From NCBI RefSeq assembly GCF_005434965.1, contig NZ_SKCI01000002.1:361001-425000 (forward strand): 64,000 nt of DNA, read 5' to 3'. This document shows positions 34,925 through 43,534 of this stretch, piece after piece (position 1 is the stretch's first letter; the number at the start of each line of letters is the position of its first letter). The translations under genes and the position numbers were made by a program. The notes beneath the pieces are model-generated. The model was not told the origin of the DNA. It did not search any database and saw nothing but the letters and a program-made list of their open reading frames with translations. The DNA is from Marimonas lutisalis (GTDB lineage: Bacteria > Pseudomonadota > Alphaproteobacteria > Rhodobacterales > Rhodobacteraceae).

Positions 34925-35776
34925 ATGGATTTCATGGAAAAAATATATGGCCTTGCCCGGGCGCGCGGCGCGCGGGTGGTGTTTCCGGAGATGGATGAGC
35001 CACGGGTGGCCGAGGCCTGCGACCGGCTGCGTGCCGAAGGCATCTGTGAGCCGGTGGGCCTGTCTGAGGTGAGCGACGCGCAGGTGGCGGCGATCGTGGC
35101 GGCGCGGGGCACGAAGGAGGCGATGGCGCGGCGGCTGCTGGCCAAGCCCCTGTACCGCGCGGCGGCGATGGTGGCGGCGGGCGAAGCCGATTGCATGGTT
35201 GCCGGCGCCGACAGCCCGACGCGCCGGGTGATCGAGGCGGCGGCAATGGCGATCGGACCGGATGAGGGGATCGAAACGCCGTCATCGTTTTTCGTGATGC
35301 TGTTTCCCGATGGGCGGCAGATGGTGTTTGCCGATTGCGCGGTGAACGTGGCACCGGATGCGGAACAGCTGGCCGATATCGCGCGGGCTTCGGCGCGGTC
35401 GGCCGAGGCGCTGCTGGGGGTGGCGCATGTGGCGATGCTGTCGTTTTCAACCGGCACCAGCGGCACGGGGGCCAGCGTGGAGATCGTACGTGCGGCGGCG
35501 GAGCAGGCCGGGTTTGCCGGGCCGGTGCAGGCCGATGCCGCGCTGAACCCTGTGATCGCGGCGAAGAAAGGCGCCGGTTCGGGCAATGCCAACGTGCTGA
35601 TCTTTCCCGATCTGGATGCGGGGAACATCGCATACAAATTGTGCCAGGAGCTGGCGGGCGCGCAGGCGCTGGGACCGTTCCTGCAGGGGTTCCGGCGGCC
35701 GGTCTGCGACCTGAGCCGGGGCGCCAGCGTGGACGATATCGTGGCGTCGACGGCGGTGACGGTGGCGATGGCGTGA
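34925..35776 (+). CDS. pta: Phosphate acetyltransferase (compact form)
   Basis: 283 residues of the PTA/PTB family converting acetyl phosphate from Xsc to acetyl-CoA. Recognisable parts are [15 protein letters not shown] at the start, [16 protein letters not shown], the [11 protein letters not shown] segment (STxGSA region of Pta), QADAALNP, and [21 protein letters not shown]. It is about 40-50 residues shorter than usual Pta (about 320-330), mainly between residues 35 and 75. GGAGG lies 5 nt before the ATG. The open frame continues far upstream but only as the antisense of citrate synthase. It faces ackA, with 10 bp between the stops. Confidence 0.88.
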   Translation: MDFMEKIYGLARARGARVVFPEMDEPRVAEACDRLRAEGICEPVGLSEVSDAQVAAIVAARGTKEAMARRLLAKPLYRAAAMVAAGEADCMVAGADSPTRRVIEAAAMAIGPDEGIETPSSFFVMLFPDGRQMVFADCAVNVAPDAEQLADIARASARSAEALLGVAHVAMLSFSTGTSGTGASVEIVRAAAEQAGFAGPVQADAALNPVIAAKKGAGSGNANVLIFPDLDAGNIAYKLCQELAGAQALGPFLQGFRRPVCDLSRGASVDDIVASTAVTVAMA

Positions 35777-35786
35777 GGGGTGCGCA

Positions 35787-36947
35787 TCACGCGGCCTCCA
35801 TCAGCGTCAGCGCGTCACGGGCGATCATCTCTTCCTCGCGCGCGGGGACGATCCAGATGGCGATTTTCGAGCTGTCGGCATGCAGACGCGGGCGGTTGGC
35901 GTGGTTTGCATCGGGGTCCATACGGACGCCCAGCCATTCCAGCCCGCGCAGGATACGCGCGCGTACGGCAAGCGCGTTTTCCCCGATGCCGCCGGTAAAG
36001 GCGATGGCATCACAGCCTTCCATCGCGGCGATCAGGCTGCCTGCGTGGCGCAGCGTCCAGTAGCAGAAATGCTCGATCGCAAAATCGCTGTCGGCGGTAT
36101 GGTCGAGCATCAGCTTGCGCATGTCGGATTTGCCGCCCGAAAGGCCCAGGAGCCCGCTTTCGTGGTTCAGGATCGCCTTGGTGCGTTCGAGCCCGTGATC
36201 TTCGACGAGACGCAGCACGGCATTGGCGTCGATCCCGCCCGAGCGGGTGCCCATGGTCAGCCCGTCGAGCGGCGAATAGCCCATGGTCGTGGCAATCGAC
36301 TGACCATTCTTGATGGCGCAGAGCGAGGCGCCGTTGCCCAGGTGAAAGGCCAGGAGGCGCGAGGGCAGCGGCTCCCCCGAGATCGCGGGCAGATGATGGA
36401 CCAGCGAGGCATATGACAGCCCGTGGAAGCCGTATCGGCGGATGCCCTTGGTCTCCATCATCTTGGGGATGGCGTAGCGCGTGGCGACCTCGGGGTTGGT
36501 GCTGTGAAAGCTGGTGTCGAAGCTGGCGAATTGCGGCAGGTCGGGGGCCAGTTCGGCCAGGGTGTCAATGGCGGCGAGGTTGTGCGGATTGTGCAGCGGC
36601 GCTAGAGGCGAACAGGCCGAGATTTCGGCGCGCACGTCGGGCGTGATGCGCACGGGTTGCGTAAGCTTGCGCCCGCCGTGGACGACGCGGTGGGCGGCGG
36701 CGCGCAGGCGCGAGATGGGAAAGCCGCGATTGGCCAGAGCCTGAAGCACGGCGCGCAGGGCGGCGCGGTGGTCGATGAAGGGGGATTTTTCCTCGTCCTG
36801 GCCGATGCGCAGGAAAGAGGCACCGCCGATTTCCGCGGCGATGCCTGAAAGCTGTTCGGTCAGTTCGCCATCAAAGACGGCGAACTTGATCGACGAGGAC
36901 CCGGCGTTGAGGACCAGGATGAATTCCCTGTCACCGGGTCCCGCCAT
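35787..36947 (-). CDS. ackA: Acetate kinase
   Basis: 386 residues of the ASKHA fold, converting acetyl phosphate and ADP to acetate and ATP. Family motifs are present: FILVLNAGSSSIKFAVFD, AHRVVHGG, FDTSFHST, RRYGFHGLSYASL, HLGNGASLCAI, TMGTRSGGIDANAV, and FTGGIGENA. The distance to xsc is only 3 bp, so the two are cotranscribed. This lets the cell gain ATP from taurine carbon, or dispose of excess acetyl phosphate, in parallel with Pta. A propionate kinase role is possible but less likely here. Confidence 0.95.
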   Translation of the reverse strand: MAGPGDREFILVLNAGSSSIKFAVFDGELTEQLSGIAAEIGGASFLRIGQDEEKSPFIDHRAALRAVLQALANRGFPISRLRAAAHRVVHGGRKLTQPVRITPDVRAEISACSPLAPLHNPHNLAAIDTLAELAPDLPQFASFDTSFHSTNPEVATRYAIPKMMETKGIRRYGFHGLSYASLVHHLPAISGEPLPSRLLAFHLGNGASLCAIKNGQSIATTMGYSPLDGLTMGTRSGGIDANAVLRLVEDHGLERTKAILNHESGLLGLSGGKSDMRKLMLDHTADSDFAIEHFCYWTLRHAGSLIAAMEGCDAIAFTGGIGENALAVRARILRGLEWLGVRMDPDANHANRPRLHADSSKIAIWIVPAREEEMIARDALTLMEAA

Positions 36948-36950
36948 TGA

Positions 36951-38723
36951 TCAGACCTTCTGCGGGCGCATGTCCGCCGGGTCGATGCCGGCCACAACGT
37001 TGGGCTTGGTCATGGCATCGCGGCGGAAGGGCTCGCCCAGTTCCTGGTTGATCAGCGCCTCGATCAGCGTGGTCTTGCCGGCCATCTGGTCCTTGATCGC
37101 CTGGTCGAGCGCGTCTTTCAGCTCATCCATGGTGCGGGCGATGACGCCTTGCAGGCCGCAGGCCTTGGCGATGCCGGCATAGGAGACCTGCTCATCGAGC
37201 TCGGTTCCGACGAAGTTGTCTTCATACCACAGCGTCGAGTTGCGTTTCTCTGCGCCCCACTGGTAGTTGCGGAACACGACCTGGGTGATCGCCGGCCATT
37301 CGGAGCGGCCGATGGCGGTAAGCTCCGTTACCGAGATGCCAAAGGCGCCATCGCCGGCAAAGCCCACGACGGGCACGTCGGGGCAGCCGATTTTCGCGCC
37401 GATGATCGCCGGCAGGCCATAGCCGCAGGGACCGAAGAGGCCGGGTGCGAGGTATTTGCGCCCCTCTTCGAAAGACGGGTAGGCGTTGCCGATGGCACAG
37501 TTGTTGCCGATGTCGGACGAGATGATCGCCTCTTTCGGCAGGGCGCTTTGAATCGCGCGCCAGGCCATGCGGGGGCTCATCCAGTCGGGCTTGTCGGCGC
37601 GGGCGCGCTGGTTCCAGGTGGTGCCGGGATCGTCGTCTTCGTGATCCATGCCGGCCAGTTGCTGGGCCCAGGTGGATTTGGTGGTGGCAATGAGCGCCTT
37701 GCGGTCGGCGCGGCCTTCGTCGCCTGCGGTGCCCGACAGCTGATCGAGGATCTGCTCGGCCACCTGCTTGGCGTCGCCGACGATGCCGACGCTGACCTTC
37801 TTGGTCAGGCCGATCCGGTCGGGGTTGATATCGACCTGGATGATTTTCGCGTCCTTGGGCCAGTAGTCGATGCCATAGCCCGGCAGCGTCGAGAACGGGT
37901 TCAAGCGGGTGCCGAGGCAGAGCACGACATCGGCCTTGGAAATCAGCTCCATCGCGGCCTTCGAGCCGTTATAACCCAACGGCCCGGCAAAGAGCGGGTG
38001 CGAGCCCGGGAAGGCATCGTTGTGCTGGTAGCCCACGCAGACCGGCGCATCGAGCCGCTCGGCCAGTGCCATCGAGGCCGGGATTGCCCCGCCCAGCACC
38101 ACGCCTGCGCCATTGAGGATGACGGGGAAGCGCGCCTCGCTGAGCAGCTTGGCGGCGTCCGCCAGCGCCTGTGCGCCGCCGCGGGGGCGTTCGAACTCGA
38201 CGATTTCGGGCAGGTCGATATCGATCACCTTGGTCCACATGTCGCGCGGGATGTTGATCTGGGCCGGCGCGCTGGCGCGGCGGGCATTGGTGATCACGCG
38301 GTTCAGCACCTCGGCCACGCGGGTGGGATCGCGCACCTCTTCCTGGTAGGCGACCATGTCCTCGAACAGTTTCATCTGCTCGACTTCCTGGAAGCCGCCC
38401 TGGCCGATGGTCTTGTTCGCGGCCTGCGGCGTGACCAGCAGAAGCGGCGTGTGGTTCCAATATGCGGTCTTCACGGCGGTGACGAAGTTGGTGATGCCGG
38501 GGCCGTTCTGGGCGATCATCATGCTCATCTTGCCCGACGCGCGGGTATAGCCATCGGCCATCATTCCGCCCGAGCCTTCATGGGCGCAGTCCCAGAACAT
38601 GATACCGGCCTTGGGAAAGAGATCGGAGATCGGCATGAAGGCCGAACCGATGATCCCGAAGGCCTGTTCGATTCCGTGGTGCTGGAGAACCTTAACAAAG
38701 GCCTCTTCGGTGGTCATTTTCAT
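36951..38723 (-). CDS. xsc: Sulfoacetaldehyde acetyltransferase
   Basis: A 590-residue ThDP enzyme that cleaves sulfoacetaldehyde with phosphate to sulfite and acetyl phosphate, the desulfonation step of taurine breakdown. The N-terminal MTTEEAFVKVLQHHGIEQAFGIIGSAFMP and WDCAHEGSGGMMADGYTRA (activating Glu), the middle GYNGSKAAMELISKADVVL, and the ThDP motif GFAGDGAFGISVTELTA ending in FRNYQWGAEKRN match Xsc specifically within the acetolactate-synthase superfamily. Length is normal. It heads the xsc-ackA unit. TauR-type direct repeats lie 82-114 bp upstream. Confidence 0.97.
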   Translation of the reverse strand: MKMTTEEAFVKVLQHHGIEQAFGIIGSAFMPISDLFPKAGIMFWDCAHEGSGGMMADGYTRASGKMSMMIAQNGPGITNFVTAVKTAYWNHTPLLLVTPQAANKTIGQGGFQEVEQMKLFEDMVAYQEEVRDPTRVAEVLNRVITNARRASAPAQINIPRDMWTKVIDIDLPEIVEFERPRGGAQALADAAKLLSEARFPVILNGAGVVLGGAIPASMALAERLDAPVCVGYQHNDAFPGSHPLFAGPLGYNGSKAAMELISKADVVLCLGTRLNPFSTLPGYGIDYWPKDAKIIQVDINPDRIGLTKKVSVGIVGDAKQVAEQILDQLSGTAGDEGRADRKALIATTKSTWAQQLAGMDHEDDDPGTTWNQRARADKPDWMSPRMAWRAIQSALPKEAIISSDIGNNCAIGNAYPSFEEGRKYLAPGLFGPCGYGLPAIIGAKIGCPDVPVVGFAGDGAFGISVTELTAIGRSEWPAITQVVFRNYQWGAEKRNSTLWYEDNFVGTELDEQVSYAGIAKACGLQGVIARTMDELKDALDQAIKDQMAGKTTLIEALINQELGEPFRRDAMTKPNVVAGIDPADMRPQKV

Positions 38724-38804
38724 GGGTCGTTCATCCTTTGAGCAGGGAAAGGGCGGCCGAGTCGGCGCGATCGGGCCGAAAATACGGGGTTGCGGTGGAT
38801 GGCG

Positions 38805-38837
38805 TTAGGGCCAGATGGACTGCGCCCTTAAGGCCAG
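38805..38837 (-). promoter_or_regulatory. Proposed TauR operator upstream of xsc
   Basis: On the minus strand, CTGGCCTTAA (38837-38828) and CTGGCCCTAA (38814-38805) form a direct repeat with a 23-nt period. The same period and consensus occur upstream of tpa. The distal copy includes the TAA stop of tauR. The site lies 82 bp before the xsc start. It resembles the CTGGAC-type repeats reported, as I recall, for Rhodobacter capsulatus TauR. Confidence 0.65.
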
Positions 38838-40297
38838 TCTCGTGCGTCAATCACCTCGGCGATGCGGGCGATGCCATCGGCGATGCGCGGGGCCGGGATC
38901 GAGGAATAGGCCAGCCGGTAATGGCTGCGGCCCTGGGTGGGATCGGCAAAGAAGGGGTGGCCCGGCTCGATCAGGACGCCGCGGGGTTTCAGCCGCTCGG
39001 CCAGGACCTGCGTGTCGACGTGATCGGGGGCACGCATCCAGAAGGACGACCCACCGAACACGCCGCGCCCCGAAACGGTCAGGCCATGCTCGGCGATGGC
39101 GGCGCTCATCACCTCGCGCCGCTGGCGTAGTGTGTCGCCCATGCGGCGGATCAGGCTGTCATAGTGACCCAGCGACAGGAAGTAGGCCGCCGTGCGCTGA
39201 ATGTGGCCGGGCACGTGGCGGAAGACCGAGGCGCGCAGCGCGCGGGCCTCGCGGATGAAGGGGGCCGAGCCGACAAGATAGCCCAGCCGCAACCCCGGAA
39301 AGAGCGATTTCGAGAAGGAGCCCACGTAGATCACCCGCCCGTCGCGATCGAGCGACTTGAGCGCCGGCGAGGGCGGCGCGAGAAAGGACATCTCGAACTC
39401 GTAATCGTCCTCGACGATCAGCGCGTCCATTTCGCGCGCGCGGTGCAGAAGCTCCTGCCGGCGGGCCAGCGGCATGGTGGCGGTGCTGGGGCATTGGTGG
39501 CTTGGTGTGGTGAAAATAACATCTGTTTCCAGGGGGATGGCGGCAGGGGGCAGGCCATCGGCGTCAACGGTCACAGGTGTGACGCGGCAACGCGATTGCG
39601 TCAGGATATCCCGCAGGGCCGGATAGCAGGGATCCTCGATCGCCGCTGTGCGCCGCTGGGTCAGCAGCACCTGCGCGGCCAGCCAGAGCGCGTTCTGCGC
39701 GCCCATGGTGACGAGGATTTCATCGGGCAGGGCGATGATCCCGCGGCGCGGAAGCGTGTGGCGGGCGATGAAACTCACCAGCTCGGGATCGTCCTGGTCA
39801 TAGTAATCGGAGGTGAGCGAGGCGAAGTCGCGCTGTCCAAGGGCCTGCAAGGCGCATTGCCGCCAGCTTGCATGGTCGAACAGCGTCGGGTCGGTCTGGC
39901 CGTAGACGAAGGGATAGCGGTAGGAGGACCAGTCCTGCGGCTTTACCGGCGTGACACCGCCGGAAAAGCGCTGGCCCAGCGCGCGCGACCAGTCGATGCT
40001 GTCCTGGCTTGGGGGCTGCTGGGGAAAGTCGGGAGGCTCAGGCGCCGTTTCAGAGACGAAATAGCCCGATCGCCCGCGCGAGGCCAGGTAATCGCCGGCA
40101 ACGAGTTCGGTATAGGCGGCGGTCACGGTGATGCGCGCCACTCCCAGGTGCGCGGCCAGTTTGCGCGAGGAAGGCATCTTCTCGCCACGCTGGAACCGCC
40201 CGGACAGGATGCCCTCGGCGACCATCTGCTGAATCTGAGATTGCAGCGTGCCCTGCGCCGTGGGATCGAGAAAAAAGGTTTCAACCGAAATCGCCAT
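38828..40297 (-). CDS. tauR: MocR-family taurine regulator TauR
   Basis: About 489 residues with an N-terminal GntR-type winged helix (about 10-75, SRKLAAHLGVARITVTAAYTEL) fused to a class-I aminotransferase-like domain, the MocR architecture. The PLP-binding Lys is in YVGSFSKSLFPGLRLGYLVG. MocR regulators in taurine clusters activate tpa and xsc when taurine is present. I start at MAISVETFFLDP (40297); an ATG three codons earlier is possible, and neither has a ribosome site, so translation may be leaderless. A TauR-like site just upstream (40312-40344) suggests self-control. It lies between its two presumed targets, xsc and tpa, on the same strand. Confidence 0.9.
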   Translation of the reverse strand: MAISVETFFLDPTAQGTLQSQIQQMVAEGILSGRFQRGEKMPSSRKLAAHLGVARITVTAAYTELVAGDYLASRGRSGYFVSETAPEPPDFPQQPPSQDSIDWSRALGQRFSGGVTPVKPQDWSSYRYPFVYGQTDPTLFDHASWRQCALQALGQRDFASLTSDYYDQDDPELVSFIARHTLPRRGIIALPDEILVTMGAQNALWLAAQVLLTQRRTAAIEDPCYPALRDILTQSRCRVTPVTVDADGLPPAAIPLETDVIFTTPSHQCPSTATMPLARRQELLHRAREMDALIVEDDYEFEMSFLAPPSPALKSLDRDGRVIYVGSFSKSLFPGLRLGYLVGSAPFIREARALRASVFRHVPGHIQRTAAYFLSLGHYDSLIRRMGDTLRQRREVMSAAIAEHGLTVSGRGVFGGSSFWMRAPDHVDTQVLAERLKPRGVLIEPGHPFFADPTQGRSHYRLAYSSIPAPRIADGIARIAEVIDARDWP

Positions 40298-40311
40298 GGC
40301 GCGCATGCTAG

Positions 40312-40344
40312 ATTGGACTGGCGGCCAGCGCAATCTGGACTTAT
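40312..40344 (+). promoter_or_regulatory. TauR-like site at the tauR start
   Basis: CTGGACTTAT (40335-40344) fits the consensus YTGGMCYTAW, and its flanks ATC/CG match the second repeat at tpa. A weaker TTGGACTGGC (40313-40322) lies 22 nt upstream, one base off the period of the other sites. The position, 15-47 bp before the tauR start and in opposite orientation, fits autoregulation. The first half-site is poor. Confidence 0.45.
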
Positions 40345-40467
40345 CGGCCAGCCCCCCGGGCCCACCGCCCACCCACCCACCCCGGCGGGCCCGGGGGGGC
40401 TGGTGTACGACTCTTAAGCGTGCGCGGGCCGGGATGGTGGATTTTGAGTACTTGGACCAAGAAAGAC
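40345..40467 (+). repeat. Composite intergenic repeat, copy 5
   Basis: An inverted repeat CCCCCCGGGCCC / GGGCCCGGGGGG (arms near 40353 and 40387) encloses CCCACCCACCCACCCC. It is followed after about 50 bp by GAGTACTTGGACCAAGAAAGA. It sits upstream of tauR. Confidence 0.7.
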
Positions 40468-40479
40468 CACCTGATCTGC

Positions 40480-40618
40480 TCTTTCTTGGAAAAATACTCA
40501 TTGGCCCGGCCTTACGACGGGCTCGGCACCGGCGGGGCGAACGCGGGCAGGGTGGTCAAGCGGGGCCGAGGCGTCAGCCGAGGCCCCGCGGCGACGCGCG
40601 TAAGCGCGGCGCAATCCC
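40480..40618 (-). repeat. Composite intergenic repeat, copy 6 (inverted)
   Basis: Read on the minus strand from the tpa stop: CCAGG, then a GCGCCGCGC/GCGCGTCGC hairpin, a GGCCTCGGC block, and finally GAGTATTTTTCCAAGAAAGA (40499-40480). Parts of the same order are found downstream of recR (57889-58030). Copies 5 and 6 face each other, 12 bp apart. Confidence 0.7.
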
Positions 40619-40623
40619 TGGTG

Positions 40624-42018
40624 TCAGCCGAAGACCTTGGTCAGGGCCTTGTCGACGGCTTCGGTGATCTCGTCGATGTCGTCGGGGGTGGCGATCAGCG
40701 CGGGCGAGAAGCAAAGCGTGTTGTTCAACCCCGGCACCGAGCGGTTGGTCGCGCCGATGATCACGCCCTGCGCGCCGCATTCCGCGACGACCTGGGCGAC
40801 CTGCTTTTCGGAGACCGGTTCCTTGGTGGTGCGGTCGGCCACCAGTTCGGCGCCCAGGAACAGGCCCTTGCCGCGCACATCGCCGATGACGCGGTGTTTT
40901 TCCATCAGGTTCCTGAGGTTGCCGATCATCCGGTCGCCCATAAGGGTGGTGTTTTCGAGCAGGTTTTCATTCTCGATGATGCGCATGTTCTCGATCGCCG
41001 CGGCGGGGCCGGCGGTGCAGCCGCCGAAGGTCGAGATATCGCGGAAATAGTTCATCGGGTCGTCGGCGTTGTCCTTGAACATGTCGAAGACGCGTTCGGT
41101 GGTGACGCAGCAGGCGATGGCGGCATAGCCCGAGGCGACGCCCTTGGCCATGGTCACGAAATCGGGCTCGATCCCGTAATGCTGATAGCCGAACCAGTGG
41201 GTGCCGGTGCGGCCGACGCCGCAGACGACTTCGTCGATATGCAGCAGGATGTCGTACTTGCGGCAGATCTCCTGCACGCGGGGCCAGTAGCCTTCGGGTG
41301 CGGGGATCACCCCGCCACCGGCGGTGACGGGTTCGAGGCAGAGACCGCCCACGGTATCGGGACCTTCGCGCAGGATCACTTCCTCGATCAGGTTGGCGGC
41401 ATATTCGCCATAGCTTTCCGAGTCCGGGTTCCAGCCCTGCTGGGCGCGGTATTCCATGCAGTGCGGCACGCGGATGAAGTCGGGGGCGAAGGGGCCGTAT
41501 TGCGCGTTGCGCTCGTCCTGGCCGCCGGCCGACATGGTGGCAAGGGTGCCGCCGTGGTAGTCGCGTTCCCGGTAAAGGATCTTGGTCTTCTTGCCGCCGT
41601 AGCGCTTGTGCGCGATCTGGCGGATCAGCTTGAACGCCTTCTCGTTCGCTTCGGAGCCGGAGTTGCAGTAGTAGACCCGCGACATGCCGGGCATTTTCGA
41701 GATCAGTTTTTCCGAGAAGAGCGCGCCGGGAACCGAGCCGGCGGAGCCTGCGAAATAGTTCAGCTTGATCAACTGGTCGCGCACCGCGTTGGCGATCGAC
41801 TCGCGGCCATAGCCCACGTTCACCGTCCAGACCCCGCCCGAGACGGCATCGAGGAACTCCTTGCCGTGCTGGTCCCAGACGCGCATGCCCTTGCCCTCGA
41901 TGATGACGCGGGGCTCGCCGGTTTCGAACGGCTTGTGTTGGGTCAGGTGGTGCCAGACATGGGCGCGGTCGGCATCCACGACGTGGCTGATATCGTTCTG
42001 GCTGAGATTTCCGTCCAT
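40624..42018 (-). CDS. tpa: Taurine-pyruvate aminotransferase
   Basis: A 464-residue class III aminotransferase that moves the amino group of taurine to pyruvate, giving sulfoacetaldehyde and alanine. Motifs: YYCNSGSEANEKAFKLIRQ, the RDYHGGT segment, HIDEVVCGVGRTG with the PLP-binding Asp, and TMAKGVASGYAAIACCV with the PLP Lys. The protein begins MDGNLSQNDISHVVDADRAH after GGAG. The open frame continues upstream to 42474 but not as credible protein. Length and motifs match Tpa rather than ectoine or beta-alanine aminotransferases, and xsc and tauR beside it support this. A TauR-type repeat lies about 100 bp upstream. Confidence 0.94.
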   Translation of the reverse strand: MDGNLSQNDISHVVDADRAHVWHHLTQHKPFETGEPRVIIEGKGMRVWDQHGKEFLDAVSGGVWTVNVGYGRESIANAVRDQLIKLNYFAGSAGSVPGALFSEKLISKMPGMSRVYYCNSGSEANEKAFKLIRQIAHKRYGGKKTKILYRERDYHGGTLATMSAGGQDERNAQYGPFAPDFIRVPHCMEYRAQQGWNPDSESYGEYAANLIEEVILREGPDTVGGLCLEPVTAGGGVIPAPEGYWPRVQEICRKYDILLHIDEVVCGVGRTGTHWFGYQHYGIEPDFVTMAKGVASGYAAIACCVTTERVFDMFKDNADDPMNYFRDISTFGGCTAGPAAAIENMRIIENENLLENTTLMGDRMIGNLRNLMEKHRVIGDVRGKGLFLGAELVADRTTKEPVSEKQVAQVVAECGAQGVIIGATNRSVPGLNNTLCFSPALIATPDDIDEITEAVDKALTKVFG

Positions 42019-42115
42019 GGGGGATCTCCGGGAATGGGCGCACGGCCCGGAATCAGGGGCGCGGCGGGATTTCGGGTTATCGAACACATTCTCAGCCCGA
42101 TTCTGCGAAAAGTCG

Positions 42116-42148
42116 ATAGGGCCAGATGGTGCTATCGTATAAGTCCAA
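42116..42148 (-). promoter_or_regulatory. Proposed TauR operator upstream of tpa
   Basis: On the minus strand, TTGGACTTAT (42148-42139) and CTGGCCCTAT (42125-42116) form a direct repeat with the same 23-nt period as at xsc. The site is 98-130 bp before the tpa start, an activator-like position. Confidence 0.65.
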
Positions 42149-42183
42149 AGTGGTTTGCGGCGGGTCCGAAACGGTCTCGGTGG

Positions 42184-42210
42184 AAGGAGTATTTTGGGCA
42201 AGATGAAGCA
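42184..42210 (+). repeat. Composite intergenic repeat, copy 7 (partial)
   Basis: GAAGGAGTATTTTGGGCAAGATGAAG, only the AT-richer half of the element, without a clear GC-rich inverted repeat. It lies about 60 bp before the glycerate kinase start. Confidence 0.65.
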
Positions 42211-42271
42211 GGGGCTGGTGTTTTTCCGCAAGCTTGGGGAAGCTGTGGAGAGGCTTTGGGAGAGATGCGCG

Positions 42272-43534
42272 ATGCGGGAAGAGGACCGGGACCTGTTGCA
42301 GGCGATGTTCAGCGCGGCGGTGAAGGCGGCCGAGCCGGGCGCGGCGATGCGGCCCTTTCTGCCGGCGCGGCCCAAGGGGCGCGTGGTGGTCGTGGGCGCG
42401 GGCAAGGGGGCGGCGCAGATGGCCGCGGCCTTCGAGGAGCTGTGGGATGGCCCGGTGGAGGGCGTGGTTGTCACGCGCTATGGATTCGGTGCGAAGACGC
42501 GGGCGATCCGGGTGATGGAGGCCGCCCACCCGGTACCGGATGAGGCCGGTTTGGCGGCGACCGACGCGCTGTTCAAGGCGATGGAGGGGCTGGGGTCGGA
42601 CGATCTGGTGATTGCGCTTGTCTGCGGCGGGGGCTCGGCATTGCTGGCAGGCCCGGGGGAAGGGTTGGCGCTGTCCGACGAGGTTGCACTGAACGAGGCG
42701 CTGCTGGCCAGCGGGGCGCCGATCGGAGCGATGAACGCGGTGCGCAAGATGGTGAGCCGGGTCAAGGGCGGGCGGCTGGCCGCGGCGGCACACCCCGCCA
42801 AAGTGGTGAGCCTGGTGGTATCGGACGTGCCAGGGGACGATCCGGCGCAGGTGGCCAGCGGCCCGACGGTGCCCGATGCGCGCGGGCGCGCCGAGGCATT
42901 GGCTGCGGTGCGGGACTACGCGATCAAGCTGCCCGCGCGGGTGGCGGCCTTTCTGGAGCGCGCGGACGAGCCGCCAAAGCCCGAGGACGCCTGTTTCGCG
43001 GGCAATGAGGTGCACGTGATTGCCAGCGCCGCGAAATCGCTGGAGGCGGCGGCGCGGGTGGCGGAGCAGGCCGCGTTCGCAACCGCGATCCTGTCGGATG
43101 CGATCGAGGGCGAGGCGCGCGAGGTGGCGAAAATGCATGCCGCGATTGCGCGCGAGGTGGCGATGCGGGACAGGCCCTTTTCCCGGCCTGTCGCGATCCT
43201 GTCAGGTGGAGAGACCACGGTGACGCTGCGCGGAGAGGGCGGCCGAGGCGGCCGCAACAGCGAGTTCCTGCTGAGTTTCGCGCTGGCCGTGGACGGGGTT
43301 GAAGGCATTGCCGCGCTGGCCGCCGACACCGACGGCGTGGATGGCAGCGAGGACAACGCCGGCGCCTTTGCCGATGGGCAGACAGCGGTGCGGATGCGGA
43401 CGGCGGGCGCGGACCCGGCCGACGCGCTGGCGTGCAACGATGCCTGGGGCGCCTTTGCCGCGGTGGGCGACCTTTACGTGACCGGGCCCACGGGCACGAA
43501 CGTGAATGATCTGCGGATCATTCTGATCCGGTGA
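42272..43534 (+). CDS. Glycerate 2-kinase (GckA/TtuD, MOFRL family)
   Basis: 420 residues. The enzyme phosphorylates D-glycerate to 2-phosphoglycerate with ATP. It has the DUF4147 N-terminal domain (about 5-230: VVVVGAGKGAAQMA, VCGGGSALLAGPGEG, NAVRKMVSRVKGGRLA, VSDVPGDDPAQVASGPT) and the C-terminal MOFRL domain (about 300-415: LSGGETTVTLRGEGGRGGRNSEFLL, ADTDGVDGSEDNAGA). I start at 42272, where GGGAGAG precedes the ATG by 7 nt; the frame is open to 42155 through a repeat. It could receive glycerate formed from glyoxylate, which the glc operon in this window would supply. Its last 17 bp overlap the end of znuA. Confidence 0.9.
   Translation: MREEDRDLLQAMFSAAVKAAEPGAAMRPFLPARPKGRVVVVGAGKGAAQMAAAFEELWDGPVEGVVVTRYGFGAKTRAIRVMEAAHPVPDEAGLAATDALFKAMEGLGSDDLVIALVCGGGSALLAGPGEGLALSDEVALNEALLASGAPIGAMNAVRKMVSRVKGGRLAAAAHPAKVVSLVVSDVPGDDPAQVASGPTVPDARGRAEALAAVRDYAIKLPARVAAFLERADEPPKPEDACFAGNEVHVIASAAKSLEAAARVAEQAAFATAILSDAIEGEAREVAKMHAAIAREVAMRDRPFSRPVAILSGGETTVTLRGEGGRGGRNSEFLLSFALAVDGVEGIAALAADTDGVDGSEDNAGAFADGQTAVRMRTAGADPADALACNDAWGAFAAVGDLYVTGPTGTNVNDLRIILIR

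Noticed and set aside
37149..38741. A 530-codon plus-strand frame opposite xsc
   Set aside because: Antisense of a gene with unambiguous Xsc motifs.
40420..42543. A 707-codon plus-strand frame opposite tpa
   Set aside because: Antisense of a class III aminotransferase and running through two intergenic repeats; no ribosome site or family motif.
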